Shown here piece after piece: positions 7,623-15,254 of a stretch of 64,000 bases of DNA (positions are counted from its first letter, which is position 1; each line of letters begins with the position of its first letter). The stretch lies in assembly GCA_965248775.1 (NCBI GenBank), contig OZ252150.1, positions 2,294,001 through 2,358,000 of the forward strand, in the 5' to 3' direction. The notes below the pieces were generated by a model, which saw only the letters and a program-made list of their open reading frames with translations, did not search any database and was not told where the DNA came from. The translations under genes were made by a program, and so were the position numbers. Origin of the DNA: JBHHUI01 sp965248775 (GTDB lineage Bacteria; Chloroflexota; Anaerolineae; Anaerolineales; JBHHUI01).

Positions 7623-7676
7623 TTGACAAATCGCAAGGTGCCCGCTTTCATCTTGTACAACCAACCGGAAACGGTG
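7623..7676 (+). promoter_or_regulatory. Element promoter/leader module, copy D
   Basis: TTGACA at 7623-7628, AAGGTGCCCGCTTTCATCTT, GTACAACCAACCGGAAACGG. The last member of the four-copy set. The downstream gene starts 64 bases later after a GGGGGGAAGG ribosome site. Confidence 0.65.
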
Positions 7677-7739
7677 AGTTTTTTTGCACCGCGCACCCTG
7701 CGCAAATAGATAAATGAACATTACAAAAGGGGGGAAGGC

Positions 7740-8192
7740 TTGATCATAACCCTGTCCTGGTACGAGATTATTTTTGGCGCGTCTGTGGGAATCCGCAGGC
7801 GCGTCGAAAGTCTACGCGGCAAACACACCGACCGACACGGCGGCGAGCCATTGTGGAACGAAGACATAGAAGGCGCACTCGCGGAAATGGTCGTCGCTAA
7901 GGCACGCGGCAAATACTGGAACGGTGGCGTCGGCACCTACAAAGGCGGCGACGTCGGCAACGTGCAGGTGCGCTATACACCGCTCGCAGATGGCTCCCTA
8001 ATACTCCGCAAAGGAGATTCGCCCGACTCCCGCTACGTGCTCGTCACCGGCCAGGCACCTACCTACAACGTCATTGGCTGGATTGACGGCCACGACGGAA
8101 TGAAGCCGGAGTTTGTTTGGGCACCCAACGGCAGGCCGCCCGCCTACTTCGTGCCGCAGAACCGGCTAGAGAACTTTACAAATGGGAAATAA
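7740..8192 (+). CDS. Phage-type hypothetical protein (TTG start)
   Basis: The product has 150 residues. The initiator is TTG 7740, one base after a very strong GGGGGGAAGG, and no ATG fits. DIEGALAEMVVAKARGKYWNG and a later YVLVTGQAPTYNVIGWIDG are hallmarks of a protein common in phages and plasmids, possibly nuclease-like, whose function I cannot name. It is the first gene of the promoter-D block that runs into the methyltransferase and overlaps the next ORF by 11 bases. Confidence 0.65.
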   Translation: MIITLSWYEIIFGASVGIRRRVESLRGKHTDRHGGEPLWNEDIEGALAEMVVAKARGKYWNGGVGTYKGGDVGNVQVRYTPLADGSLILRKGDSPDSRYVLVTGQAPTYNVIGWIDGHDGMKPEFVWAPNGRPPAYFVPQNRLENFTNGK

Positions 8193-8448
8193 CAACGAGA
8201 TCATTATCCGACCGCCTGGCAATGCACCTGATATGTGGCAGGACTCAGGCTCGCAATTGGCTCAAGTACTTATACGCGTCTCATTAGCGGTCATGGAACG
8301 CGCAGAAAGCACCGCGTCCGTGGCCGCCCATACTGGAGCAAGCCAGGACGAGTCATATCGCCCCCCTACTATGGGTGATCGCCTAGAAATGAAGGAGAAC
8401 GGCGCTCAGGCGATCTCGCCAAACGGCAAAAAGGAGCCTTTAGCATGA
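8182..8448 (+). CDS. Small hypothetical protein
   Basis: The product has 88 residues and overlaps both neighbours. The middle helix (QLAQVLIRVSLAVMERAES) is amphipathic and the C-terminus is polar and disordered. No family is recognised. Translational coupling links it to the methyltransferase start (ATGA). Confidence 0.4.
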   Translation: MGNNNEIIIRPPGNAPDMWQDSGSQLAQVLIRVSLAVMERAESTASVAAHTGASQDESYRPPTMGDRLEMKENGAQAISPNGKKEPLA

Positions 8449-9197
8449 TCGCACCTGCACAACTCCGTCACCCGTACGACGTCGATCTCGAAACCGGGCA
8501 CAACGGCAAAGAACTGCAACAATTCTTCACCAACGACGCATGGGCAGAGCGTATCGTGCGACGCTACCACTATTTCGGACAATCGGTCGTAGAGCCAGGT
8601 GCAGGCATGGGCACCTTCGTAAAGCACATCAGGCAACGTGACCTGGTGGCCGCAGTCGAAATCGATCAACGCTTCCGACCCTACCTGGAGCAGTACTCTC
8701 CGCCCGAAAAAGTGATCACTGCGGACTTTCTAGGATGGTATCCAGACGAGCCGGTCGATCTCGTAATCGGCAACCCACCGTACTCCGACCGACGTGACGT
8801 TGCGTTTGTGCGGCACGCCCTGAATGTGCGCAAAGTGCGCGAAGGCCGACGCACGATCGAGCGTCGCGTGCTGAAGGAAAAAGGCCGTGTGGTATTCTTG
8901 CTACAAGATCGCTTCGCCGCGACCGAAGGCCGCTGGAAGTCGCTATGGCGCGACTTTGCCGTAATCCTTGAGCAATGGTTTGTGCCGCGCTCGGCAATCG
9001 ACGCCCGGCCATCCGACGCGGCCATCAAAAAGGCACTTGAATCCGGCAAGCCGGTAAAGGCCAATCCAGCCAAGCGCGACTACTCGGTGTTCGTGATTGG
9101 CCGCAGGAACGATCACCCCGGCTTTATTTCCACCCGGCGCTATTCGTATGCCGATCTCGAAAAGGAATCTGGCAGTGGAACAAATATACGTGATTGA
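8445..9197 (+). CDS. N6-adenine DNA methyltransferase, phage type
   Basis: The product has 250 residues. The SAM-binding motif I (VVEPGAGMGTFV) lies at about residues 47-58, and the catalytic NPPY motif at about 108-111 follows VDLVIGNPPYSD. The order motif I then NPPY, with a compact fold, places it near the KsgA-like/gamma adenine methyltransferases found in phages. No restriction endonuclease is adjacent, so protection of element DNA or host mimicry is more likely than a complete restriction-modification system. RNA dimethylation cannot be excluded from motifs alone. Confidence 0.75.
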   Translation: MIAPAQLRHPYDVDLETGHNGKELQQFFTNDAWAERIVRRYHYFGQSVVEPGAGMGTFVKHIRQRDLVAAVEIDQRFRPYLEQYSPPEKVITADFLGWYPDEPVDLVIGNPPYSDRRDVAFVRHALNVRKVREGRRTIERRVLKEKGRVVFLLQDRFAATEGRWKSLWRDFAVILEQWFVPRSAIDARPSDAAIKKALESGKPVKANPAKRDYSVFVIGRRNDHPGFISTRRYSYADLEKESGSGTNIRD

Positions 9198-9426
9198 TCC
9201 CAAAGAATGCCTGTCCCCACATGGCGGCCTCGGCACTGTGCCCGATACTCGCCTTGAGGACGGCGTTATCGTTTGCAGATGGTGTGGAACACGCATCGAA
9301 AACCCGCAACGTATCGGAAAGGACGCACGCGGCCACCGCCTTTTCGGCAAGGGCGTGACAAGCGCACTGACAAAGGAGCAACGAAAAAAGGGATTCTGGC
9401 GGCGACCAATCGATGGTGCCAAGTGA
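9175..9426 (+). CDS. Small CxxC protein
   Basis: About 83 residues from GTG 9175, chosen because AAGGA sits seven bases upstream. The upstream ATGs overlap the methyltransferase by far more. IVCRWCGTRIE gives a single Cys pair, and the C-terminus is basic. I do not recognise the family. Its stop overlaps a short GTG-initiated frame (9423-9482) whose first six residues, MSNPTR, are identical to the start of the serine recombinase. Confidence 0.45.
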   Translation: MEQIYVIDPKECLSPHGGLGTVPDTRLEDGVIVCRWCGTRIENPQRIGKDARGHRLFGKGVTSALTKEQRKKGFWRRPIDGAK

Positions 9427-9453
9427 GCAACCCCACCCGCGCCATTGCCGCAG

Positions 9454-9867
9454 TCAACTTATACGGTTATCCCACGATCTAAAATCCCAACCTTCAAGCA
9501 AACTGCGCAATTCGCCTTTTGAATGAACATTGAAATTTATGAATACATTATGAACATGAGTTTTAACTGTTTCGGTTGCTACGAAAAGTCGCGCGGCGAT
9601 GTGCTTGTTATTGAGACCTAGGCAAATATAGGCTGTGACATCCTTCTGGCGGGGAGTGAGAGACTCCCAAATCTGGACGGAATGACCGGTTTGTATATCC
9701 CTGTCGTTGGCGTCCTTGATGAGGTCGTTTACAACTTGGCCCTTCGTGCGCAGTCGGCGGGAAGCCAAATGATCGAGCAGCGGTGTGACCTCGGGGTCGA
9801 GATCAAACGTCAATTTGTCAGACGGAGTTGGAGAGATCAGGTTGCGAAGAAATCTGAAAAAGGACAT
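9454..9867 (-). CDS. LuxR-type HTH regulator, cargo gene
   Basis: The product has 137 residues from ATG 9867, preceded by a GGGGGCAG purine tract; the longer frame to 9975 adds an unlikely Cys-rich stretch. Residues about 73-130 form a LuxR/GerE helix-turn-helix (LTPRQKDVTAYICLGLNNKH, ATETVKTHVHNVF). The N-terminal part has no receiver or autoinducer domain, only a short helical segment that may dimerise. It is divergent from the serine recombinase, with about 100 bp between the starts, so it may regulate that gene. Confidence 0.7.
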   Translation of the reverse strand: MSFFRFLRNLISPTPSDKLTFDLDPEVTPLLDHLASRRLRTKGQVVNDLIKDANDRDIQTGHSVQIWESLTPRQKDVTAYICLGLNNKHIAARLFVATETVKTHVHNVFINFNVHSKGELRSLLEGWDFRSWDNRIS

Positions 9868-9967
9868 ATATGCACATCTGCCCCCTTCGAACACGATATT
9901 GCATATCCATTCTACTAGAACTTGTGTTCTACAACAAGTACTGCCACACGACTGAAGGATCGCAAAC

Positions 9968-11410
9968 ATGAGCAACCCAACCCGCGTTGTAATTTATACC
10001 CGCGTTAGCACCGACGAACAGGCTGAAGAAGGCCACTCGCTCGAAGCCCAACTCAATATCTGCACCGCGTACGCAGAAAGTCGCGGATGGCAGATAGTTC
10101 ACCACTTCGAAGATGCAGGCTATAGCGGAAGCACCGACGCCCGGCCCGGCTTCCGTCGCGTAATGCACGCCGCCCGCCGTGGCACCTGCGACGTCGTAAT
10201 CACCCACAAGCTCGACCGCTTCTCGCGCAACATCGTCCACATATTGACGCATCTGCGCGAACTGAACGATCTCGGCGTCGCCTACGCCAGCGCCAGTGAG
10301 GACTTTGATTTCACAACGCCGATCGGCAAAGTCGTGCTTGCAATCCTGGCCGCCTTCGCAGAGTGGTACCTGGACAATCTCAGCCAGGAAACGACGAAGG
10401 GCAAACGTGCCAGGGCAGAAGCGGGACTCTGGAACGGCGATCCACCATTCGGCTACACGCACATCGACCGGAGCACCCTGGAGATCAACCCCGAAGCCGC
10501 ACCAGGCGTCGTGATGGCCTTCGAGCAATATGCCACCGGCGCATTCACCGACTCACAGATCGCCCACCTACTCAACGAGCAAGGCTACCGAACCAAGAGC
10601 AAACGTCATGGCCCGCGCCCCTGGAGCAAGGATGCCGTGCGCGGCCTGCTCACCAACCGGTTTTATCTCGGCCTAGTGAAGTACAAGGATGCCACCTACC
10701 CAGGCAAGCATCCGGCCATCATCACAAACGACTTATTCAACCAAGTGGAAACGCACCGAAAACGCAGATACTCAAGCAACCGCGGCAGGATGCACACAGA
10801 GACTCGCGTCTACCCTGCGTCCGGCCTGCTGGTCTGCGAGGAGTGTGGCACCAGGCTCCGCGGTCATTGGATGCGCGGTGAGCGAAACTATCAAGACCCT
10901 GGCCGCACCGAATACGCAACAGGATGCACACAGACCCGCATCATAAATGCCCAACTCGTCGAGGAGCGACTCGGCGAATTACTCAGCGCCACCATACTGC
11001 CCACCAACTGGCGCGAAGAAATATTGGCCCGCAAAAATAGCGCCGATCCGGCCAAAATAGAAAACGCCCGCCGCCGCCTGAATGCGCAACTGCGCCGCGC
11101 TGAAAAATTATTCGTTTGGGATCACTTCTCGGAAAGAGACTACTTGAAGGAACGCGCAGGCATCGAAGCCACACTGGCCGAACTCGCGCCAGCCCCACCG
11201 GTCGCCCTGCTCGACGCTGGCGAAATGCTCTCTAGCTTTGGCACCATCTGGAAGGGTGCCACGGACGTAGAGCGCAAAGAATTATTACAGGCCACCATCG
11301 ACGTCGCCTACGTGAAGGAAGGCGACCTGTATGCGGTGACGCCGCGCCCTGAATATTACGAACTTCTCTCGCTATCAATTGATAGCTCATGCGGTCCCGA
11401 CGGGATTTGA
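9968..11410 (+). CDS. Large serine recombinase (integrase)
   Basis: The product has 480 residues. The N-terminal resolvase domain opens with VVIYTRVSTDEQ, with the nucleophile Ser14 and conserved Arg12, followed by GYSGSTDARPGFRR and THKLDRFSRN. The Recombinase domain (about 165-270, FGYTHIDR, RGLLTNRFYLGLVKY) and a zinc ribbon (VCEECGTRL with a later Cys) follow, then a coiled coil and short C-terminal tail. It integrates or excises DNA by double-strand exchange at short att sites. Its final codons (CGPDGI) and stop lie within the tRNA-Asp gene, so the integrated attachment site overlaps the gene end. Confidence 0.93.
   Translation: MSNPTRVVIYTRVSTDEQAEEGHSLEAQLNICTAYAESRGWQIVHHFEDAGYSGSTDARPGFRRVMHAARRGTCDVVITHKLDRFSRNIVHILTHLRELNDLGVAYASASEDFDFTTPIGKVVLAILAAFAEWYLDNLSQETTKGKRARAEAGLWNGDPPFGYTHIDRSTLEINPEAAPGVVMAFEQYATGAFTDSQIAHLLNEQGYRTKSKRHGPRPWSKDAVRGLLTNRFYLGLVKYKDATYPGKHPAIITNDLFNQVETHRKRRYSSNRGRMHTETRVYPASGLLVCEECGTRLRGHWMRGERNYQDPGRTEYATGCTQTRIINAQLVEERLGELLSATILPTNWREEILARKNSADPAKIENARRRLNAQLRRAEKLFVWDHFSERDYLKERAGIEATLAELAPAPPVALLDAGEMLSSFGTIWKGATDVERKELLQATIDVAYVKEGDLYAVTPRPEYYELLSLSIDSSCGPDGI
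11371..11386. repeat. Perfect 16-bp palindrome beside tRNA-Asp
   Basis: GCTATCAATTGATAGC is fully self-complementary, is part of the recombinase coding sequence, and ends five bases from the tRNA 3' end. It could be an arm of the attachment site. It has no T-run, so it is a poor tRNA terminator. Confidence 0.5.
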
Positions 11411-11465
11411 ACCCGCGATCTCTGCCTTGACAGGGCAGCATGTTAAACCACTACACCACGGGACC
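11392..11465 (-). tRNA. tRNA-Asp (anticodon GTC)
   Basis: Read on the minus strand, the acceptor GGTCCCG pairs with CGGGACC, the anticodon loop is CTGTCAA, and the T-loop is TTCAAAT. It is 74 nt with discriminator G and no encoded CCA. It marks the junction between the mobile element and the chromosome: the right element end lies at the tRNA 3' end, whose sequence also forms the end of the recombinase ORF. Confidence 0.95.
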
Positions 11466-11550
11466 TATCGGACGAGAGTATACCATTCTGGAAAGATAGA
11501 CGTCAAGGATTTAGGGCAAAATTCACACCCCTGATTGTAAAGCGAAGCTT

Positions 11551-12594
11551 TTATCCGCTACTTATCGTCTCGCGCACGGCTGCAATGGTCCGGTCTATCA
11601 TCGCCACGTCAATCCCATGATGGGTCACTGCCCGGAAGCGACGCGGGCCAACCGGATCGAGTAGCACATCCAGCAACGCTAATGCATCATATAAAGATGC
11701 AGCGTCGTGCTCAATCGCAGCGTCCAGATCAAAATAAATCATGTTGGTTGCACCACCAGGCGGATTCAGTTGAATCCCGTCGATGACGGCGAGTCCCTCC
11801 CGTAGTTGGCGAGCGTTAGAGTGGTCATCTGACAAGCGCTCAACCATACCTTTGAGCGCCACGATCCCGGCTGCGGCCAGAATGCCTGCCTGACGCATCC
11901 CCCCACCCAACAGCTTGCGGGCGCGGCGGGCGCGCTTAATAAATTCCACATCACCACATAACACTGAACCAACCGGCGCACTAAGTCCTTTCGAAAGACA
12001 GAACGTAAGCGAGTCTGCCGCTGTGATGAGGGCTTCGGCGGATACATTCAGCGCAACGGCCGCATTGAATATCCGGGCACCGTCCACGTGAAAGCGGAGC
12101 TCGTGCCTTTTCGCGATTTCGCCGACGTCCTGCATATATTCGACTGATAATGACAGCCCGCCACAGACGTTGTGTGTATTCTCGATGCAGATGAGGCTAC
12201 TGATCGGATGGTGTTCGTCTTCCGTGCGGATGTTCGCAACGATGTCTTCCAGCGGCAGTTCGCCAGCCGCGTTCTCGCGCAAGCCATTGAGCTGTACGGC
12301 TGAATGCACGGCAGCCCCGCCCTGTTCGTTCAAAAACACGTGCGAGCGCTGGCCGCAAATCACTTCGTCGCCGCGCTGCGTGTGTGCCATGATCGCGCAG
12401 GCGTTGCCCATCGTACCGGAGGCCACAAATACGGATGCCTCCATGCCCGTCATTCTACAGGCCAGGGCTTCGAGCTCGTTGATGGTGGGGTCTTCCCCAT
12501 AAACATCATCACCAACAACCGCCGCAGCCATCGCCTCCCGCATTTCCGGCGTTGGTTGCGTGACGGTGTCAGAGCGAAGGTCGATAATTTCCAT
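11551..12594 (-). CDS. ltaE: Low-specificity L-threonine aldolase
   Basis: About 347 residues from ATG 12594 (MEIIDLRSDTVTQPT); an upstream ATG at 12612 adds only six residues. This PLP fold-type I enzyme cleaves L-threonine or allo-threonine to glycine and acetaldehyde. Visible are DDVYGEDPT, the PLP-contact ASGTMGN, the HVDGAR aspartate and the Schiff-base lysine in FCLSKGLSAPVGS. Length is normal. It is the last gene of the minus-strand run that begins with the Ile T-box, 64 bp after the nitrilase-fold gene. Confidence 0.93.
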   Translation of the reverse strand: MEIIDLRSDTVTQPTPEMREAMAAAVVGDDVYGEDPTINELEALACRMTGMEASVFVASGTMGNACAIMAHTQRGDEVICGQRSHVFLNEQGGAAVHSAVQLNGLRENAAGELPLEDIVANIRTEDEHHPISSLICIENTHNVCGGLSLSVEYMQDVGEIAKRHELRFHVDGARIFNAAVALNVSAEALITAADSLTFCLSKGLSAPVGSVLCGDVEFIKRARRARKLLGGGMRQAGILAAAGIVALKGMVERLSDDHSNARQLREGLAVIDGIQLNPPGGATNMIYFDLDAAIEHDAASLYDALALLDVLLDPVGPRRFRAVTHHGIDVAMIDRTIAAVRETISSG

Positions 12595-12658
12595 GGAGTT
12601 GTCAAAGGTCAAAGATCGAATGTCCGTCTTGACTTTTGACCATTGATATTCGACCTGA

Positions 12659-13495
12659 TTAATATTTCTTCACAACCACACGATACGTCTCAGGCGCACG
12701 GTTTTGGAGTGTTTGGAATTCTTCACGGTTGTGGCGCACGTCGGTCAAATTGATGCGCGCGATAGCGTATCCTTCCGCTGGCTCGCCAGTCTCGGGATCG
12801 GTCTCACCAACCAGGGAAGCAAACACTTGTCCGCGTGGCCCAACAATCATGCTATCGCCACAGAAGGAATAGGTCACATCCTCACCCACGCGGTTCGCGG
12901 CGGCAACAAAGACGGAATTCTCATACGCACGGGCTGCAACGTAGGTGCGAAATTCGTCCGCGAGGGTCTTCTCCCAGTTCGCGCAAACAAGCAGAAGTTC
13001 GGCCCCATCAAGTGCGAGACAACGCGCCACCTCCGGGAACGAAAGGTCATAGCCGAGCATTAAACCCACAATGCCAAATTCAGTCTCGAAGGTTGGGTAT
13101 TTATATCCCGCTCGGAAGGCCATGCGCTCTTCGCCCTTCAGATGCACTTTGTGGTAATCGCCCAAAACCTCCCCATCCGGGCCTACCAGTACGGCGGAAT
13201 TAAATATTATAGATTCAACTTTTTCCTTCGAAGGCATTCCGAAGGCAATATAGACGCCAAACTCAGATGCACGTTGTGAGATCAGGTTTACGGTCGGGCC
13301 GGGTACGCGCTGTGCCAGATCGGTGAAGCGCACGCCGCATTCGTATCCCGATGTAATCAATTCCGGGAAAACGAGAATATCGATTTTTTGCTGCCCACAG
13401 ATCGTAGCAATATATTCGGATATTTTAACCAGGTTATCTTCTTGCTCGTTCAGTGTTGGCCGCATCTGAACGGTGGCAATGGTGACTTCGCGCAT
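12659..13495 (-). CDS. Nitrilase-superfamily protein lacking the catalytic Cys
   Basis: The product has 278 residues with the carbon-nitrogen hydrolase fold. Glu45 (LVFPELITSG) and Lys116 (YHKVHLKGEE) of the Glu-Lys-Cys triad are present. The position that should be Cys (normally CYD) is Gly148 in LMLGYDLSFPE, encoded GGC where TGC would be one change away. Unless Cys is supplied otherwise, amidase activity should be lost. The enzyme could be a recent inactive allele, or a binding protein. It sits between rluD and ltaE in the T-box-led run. The rest of the fold looks intact. Confidence 0.85.
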   Translation of the reverse strand: MREVTIATVQMRPTLNEQEDNLVKISEYIATICGQQKIDILVFPELITSGYECGVRFTDLAQRVPGPTVNLISQRASEFGVYIAFGMPSKEKVESIIFNSAVLVGPDGEVLGDYHKVHLKGEERMAFRAGYKYPTFETEFGIVGLMLGYDLSFPEVARCLALDGAELLLVCANWEKTLADEFRTYVAARAYENSVFVAAANRVGEDVTYSFCGDSMIVGPRGQVFASLVGETDPETGEPAEGYAIARINLTDVRHNREEFQTLQNRAPETYRVVVKKY

Positions 13496-13525
13496 GGGAC
13501 CCCCGGAAAGAGTTGAGAGAGTAAG

Positions 13526-14479
13526 TTAGAGTTTACGTAACGTTTTCAAAACGGCTTGCAGATCGCGCGGAAGCGGCGATACGAACGTTTTTTCTATACC
13601 GTCGGGCAATTGTAGCATCAATCGACTGGCGTGTAAAAAATGGCGCCGTAATCCGGACAAATCCTTGGACGCACTACGCTGATTGGCATATAGGCGATCC
13701 CCGGCAAGCGGGCAGGAGATCATCGCCATGTGAACGCGTACCTGGTGGGTACGACCAGTGATGGGGTGCACATCGACAAGTGTGTAGTCAGTGAGGGTTT
13801 CAAGAGTGCTGTATTCACTTAAAGCTTCGCGTCCACCGGCCGATTTCGCGGTAACGACGGCCATGCGTTTGCGATTGGCGGGGTCGCGCCCAATGGGAGC
13901 CTCGATGCGGCCAGTGGGTGTGGGCGGCCTGCCGACAAGCAGCGCTGTGTAATGTTTCTCAACCTCGCGTTGCTGGAACTGGGCTTGCAAATGTCGCAGC
14001 GCGCGATCATTTTTAGCAACTACGATCACCCCGGAAGTGTCTTTATCCAGGCGGTGCACGATGCCCGGGCGCAACTCGCCACCGACCCCCTCTAAATCTG
14101 GGGCATGCGCCAGCACAGCATTCACCAGTGTGCCGGTGGCGTGCCCCGCGGATGGATGCACCACCATGCCGGCTGCTTTATCCACCACGACGACATCACC
14201 GTCTTCATAAATGATCTTTAGCGGAATCGCTTCCGGTTGGGCGCGCGCGGGTGCCGGTGGGGGCAAGCGCACTTCAATCTGTTCCCCGCCCCCCATACGA
14301 ACGCCGGCCTTCGCGGGCACTTGCCCTTCTACGAAGACGTTTCCATCGGTGATCAGTTTTTTTATCTGGCTGCGGGAGAGATCGGGCAGTAATTCTGTCA
14401 GGGCCTGGTCTAATCGCTGACCGCCCTCTTGCAATTGAAAGGTATGCTGCGTGTATTCGGTATTCGGCTCACTGGTCAC
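13526..14479 (-). CDS. rluD: 23S rRNA pseudouridine synthase, RluD family
   Basis: 317 residues from GTG 14479. An N-terminal S4 RNA-binding domain (about 15-75, RLDQALTELLPDLSRSQIKK) precedes the RluA-type catalytic domain. The active-site Asp is in GIVHRLDKDTSGVIVV, followed by the later HPITGRTHQVRVH motif. It isomerises specific uridines of 23S rRNA helix 69 if truly RluD; RluC-like specificity cannot be excluded. The start lies three bases after the lspA stop, and that lspA-rluD order is common in bacteria. Confidence 0.93.
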   Translation of the reverse strand: MTSEPNTEYTQHTFQLQEGGQRLDQALTELLPDLSRSQIKKLITDGNVFVEGQVPAKAGVRMGGGEQIEVRLPPPAPARAQPEAIPLKIIYEDGDVVVVDKAAGMVVHPSAGHATGTLVNAVLAHAPDLEGVGGELRPGIVHRLDKDTSGVIVVAKNDRALRHLQAQFQQREVEKHYTALLVGRPPTPTGRIEAPIGRDPANRKRMAVVTAKSAGGREALSEYSTLETLTDYTLVDVHPITGRTHQVRVHMAMISCPLAGDRLYANQRSASKDLSGLRRHFLHASRLMLQLPDGIEKTFVSPLPRDLQAVLKTLRKL

Positions 14480-14482
14480 GTC

Positions 14483-15016
14483 TTACACCGGCGTATCCGG
14501 TTCGGGCGCTGTGGTCTCCACCGGTTGGGGAGCGGTCCCGCTGCGCGCTTCAAACACGAGCAACAAGGCCAAAATAGCGACACCCGTGCTGATGCTGGCA
14601 TCCGCCACGTTGAAAAGCGGGAAGTTGTGCACATGGAAAAAGTCTGTAACCGGACCAAGAAGCAATCGGTCAGTGAGGTTGCCAATCGCACCGCCCAATT
14701 GCAAACCGAGCGCAACCGCAATCGGCCACTGCTCATGCTCAATCGTAAAGCTGTAATAGATAATCGCTACGATGACAACAAACGCGATCACGGTGACGAA
14801 CAGACCGGCGTTGGGAAACATACCGAACGCCACGCCTGTGTTGGATGTGCGCGTGATATCAAAAATAGATGCGAGAGCCGGAAAAGGAACCCAGGTCTCG
14901 CCGAGTTCCAAGCGGTTTCGTACGAGGCTCTTCGTAAACTGGTCGAGGCTGGCAGAGATTAATGCCAATCCAATCACAATAAATGTCGGTCGAATTCGAG
15001 ACATCACTTTACCCAT
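14483..15016 (-). CDS. lspA: Lipoprotein signal peptidase II
   Basis: The 177-residue inner-membrane aspartyl protease removes signal peptides from prolipoproteins. Four hydrophobic segments are visible. The two catalytic aspartates lie in GGAIGNLTDRL and FNVADASIS, and NTGVAFG is the conserved periplasmic loop. A Pro/Thr-rich tail follows the last helix. It is preceded by a small membrane protein gene five bases away and followed immediately by rluD. Confidence 0.95.
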   Translation of the reverse strand: MGKVMSRIRPTFIVIGLALISASLDQFTKSLVRNRLELGETWVPFPALASIFDITRTSNTGVAFGMFPNAGLFVTVIAFVVIVAIIYYSFTIEHEQWPIAVALGLQLGGAIGNLTDRLLLGPVTDFFHVHNFPLFNVADASISTGVAILALLLVFEARSGTAPQPVETTAPEPDTPV

Positions 15017-15021
15017 AAGAA

Positions 15022-15213
15022 TTAAGGTTCCCGCCGAGATTGCGAATATTCAAAAGCACCAACAAAGAGGCCTAACAGCCCACCGAGAATCGAGCCGCTG
15101 AATTGTCGCCGCAGTATGACGCCTGCAATTGAACCGGCAACAACGCCGAGGATACCCCAGTACGTGAGGGCTGGAATGGGCCCGTCTGATTGTTGTCGTA
15201 GATTCATTGTCAT
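15022..15213 (-). CDS. Small glycine-zipper membrane protein
   Basis: The product has 63 residues. Two hydrophobic segments (YWGILGVVAGSIAGVIL and SILGGLLGLFVGAFEY) joined by a RRQFS turn form a hairpin in the membrane. The family is not recognised. It sits between ileS and lspA in the same orientation with close spacing and is probably co-transcribed. Confidence 0.7.
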   Translation of the reverse strand: MTMNLRQQSDGPIPALTYWGILGVVAGSIAGVILRRQFSGSILGGLLGLFVGAFEYSQSRREP

Positions 15214-15254
15214 GAACGAATTATAGCCTGTGAGCGTTATTTCGGACGCGACTA

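Noticed and set aside
8445..9197. Restriction-modification or BREX-type defence system around the adenine methyltransferase
   Set aside because: No endonuclease, specificity subunit or Brx/Pgl gene is adjacent. The same applies to the Dam-type enzyme at 41141.
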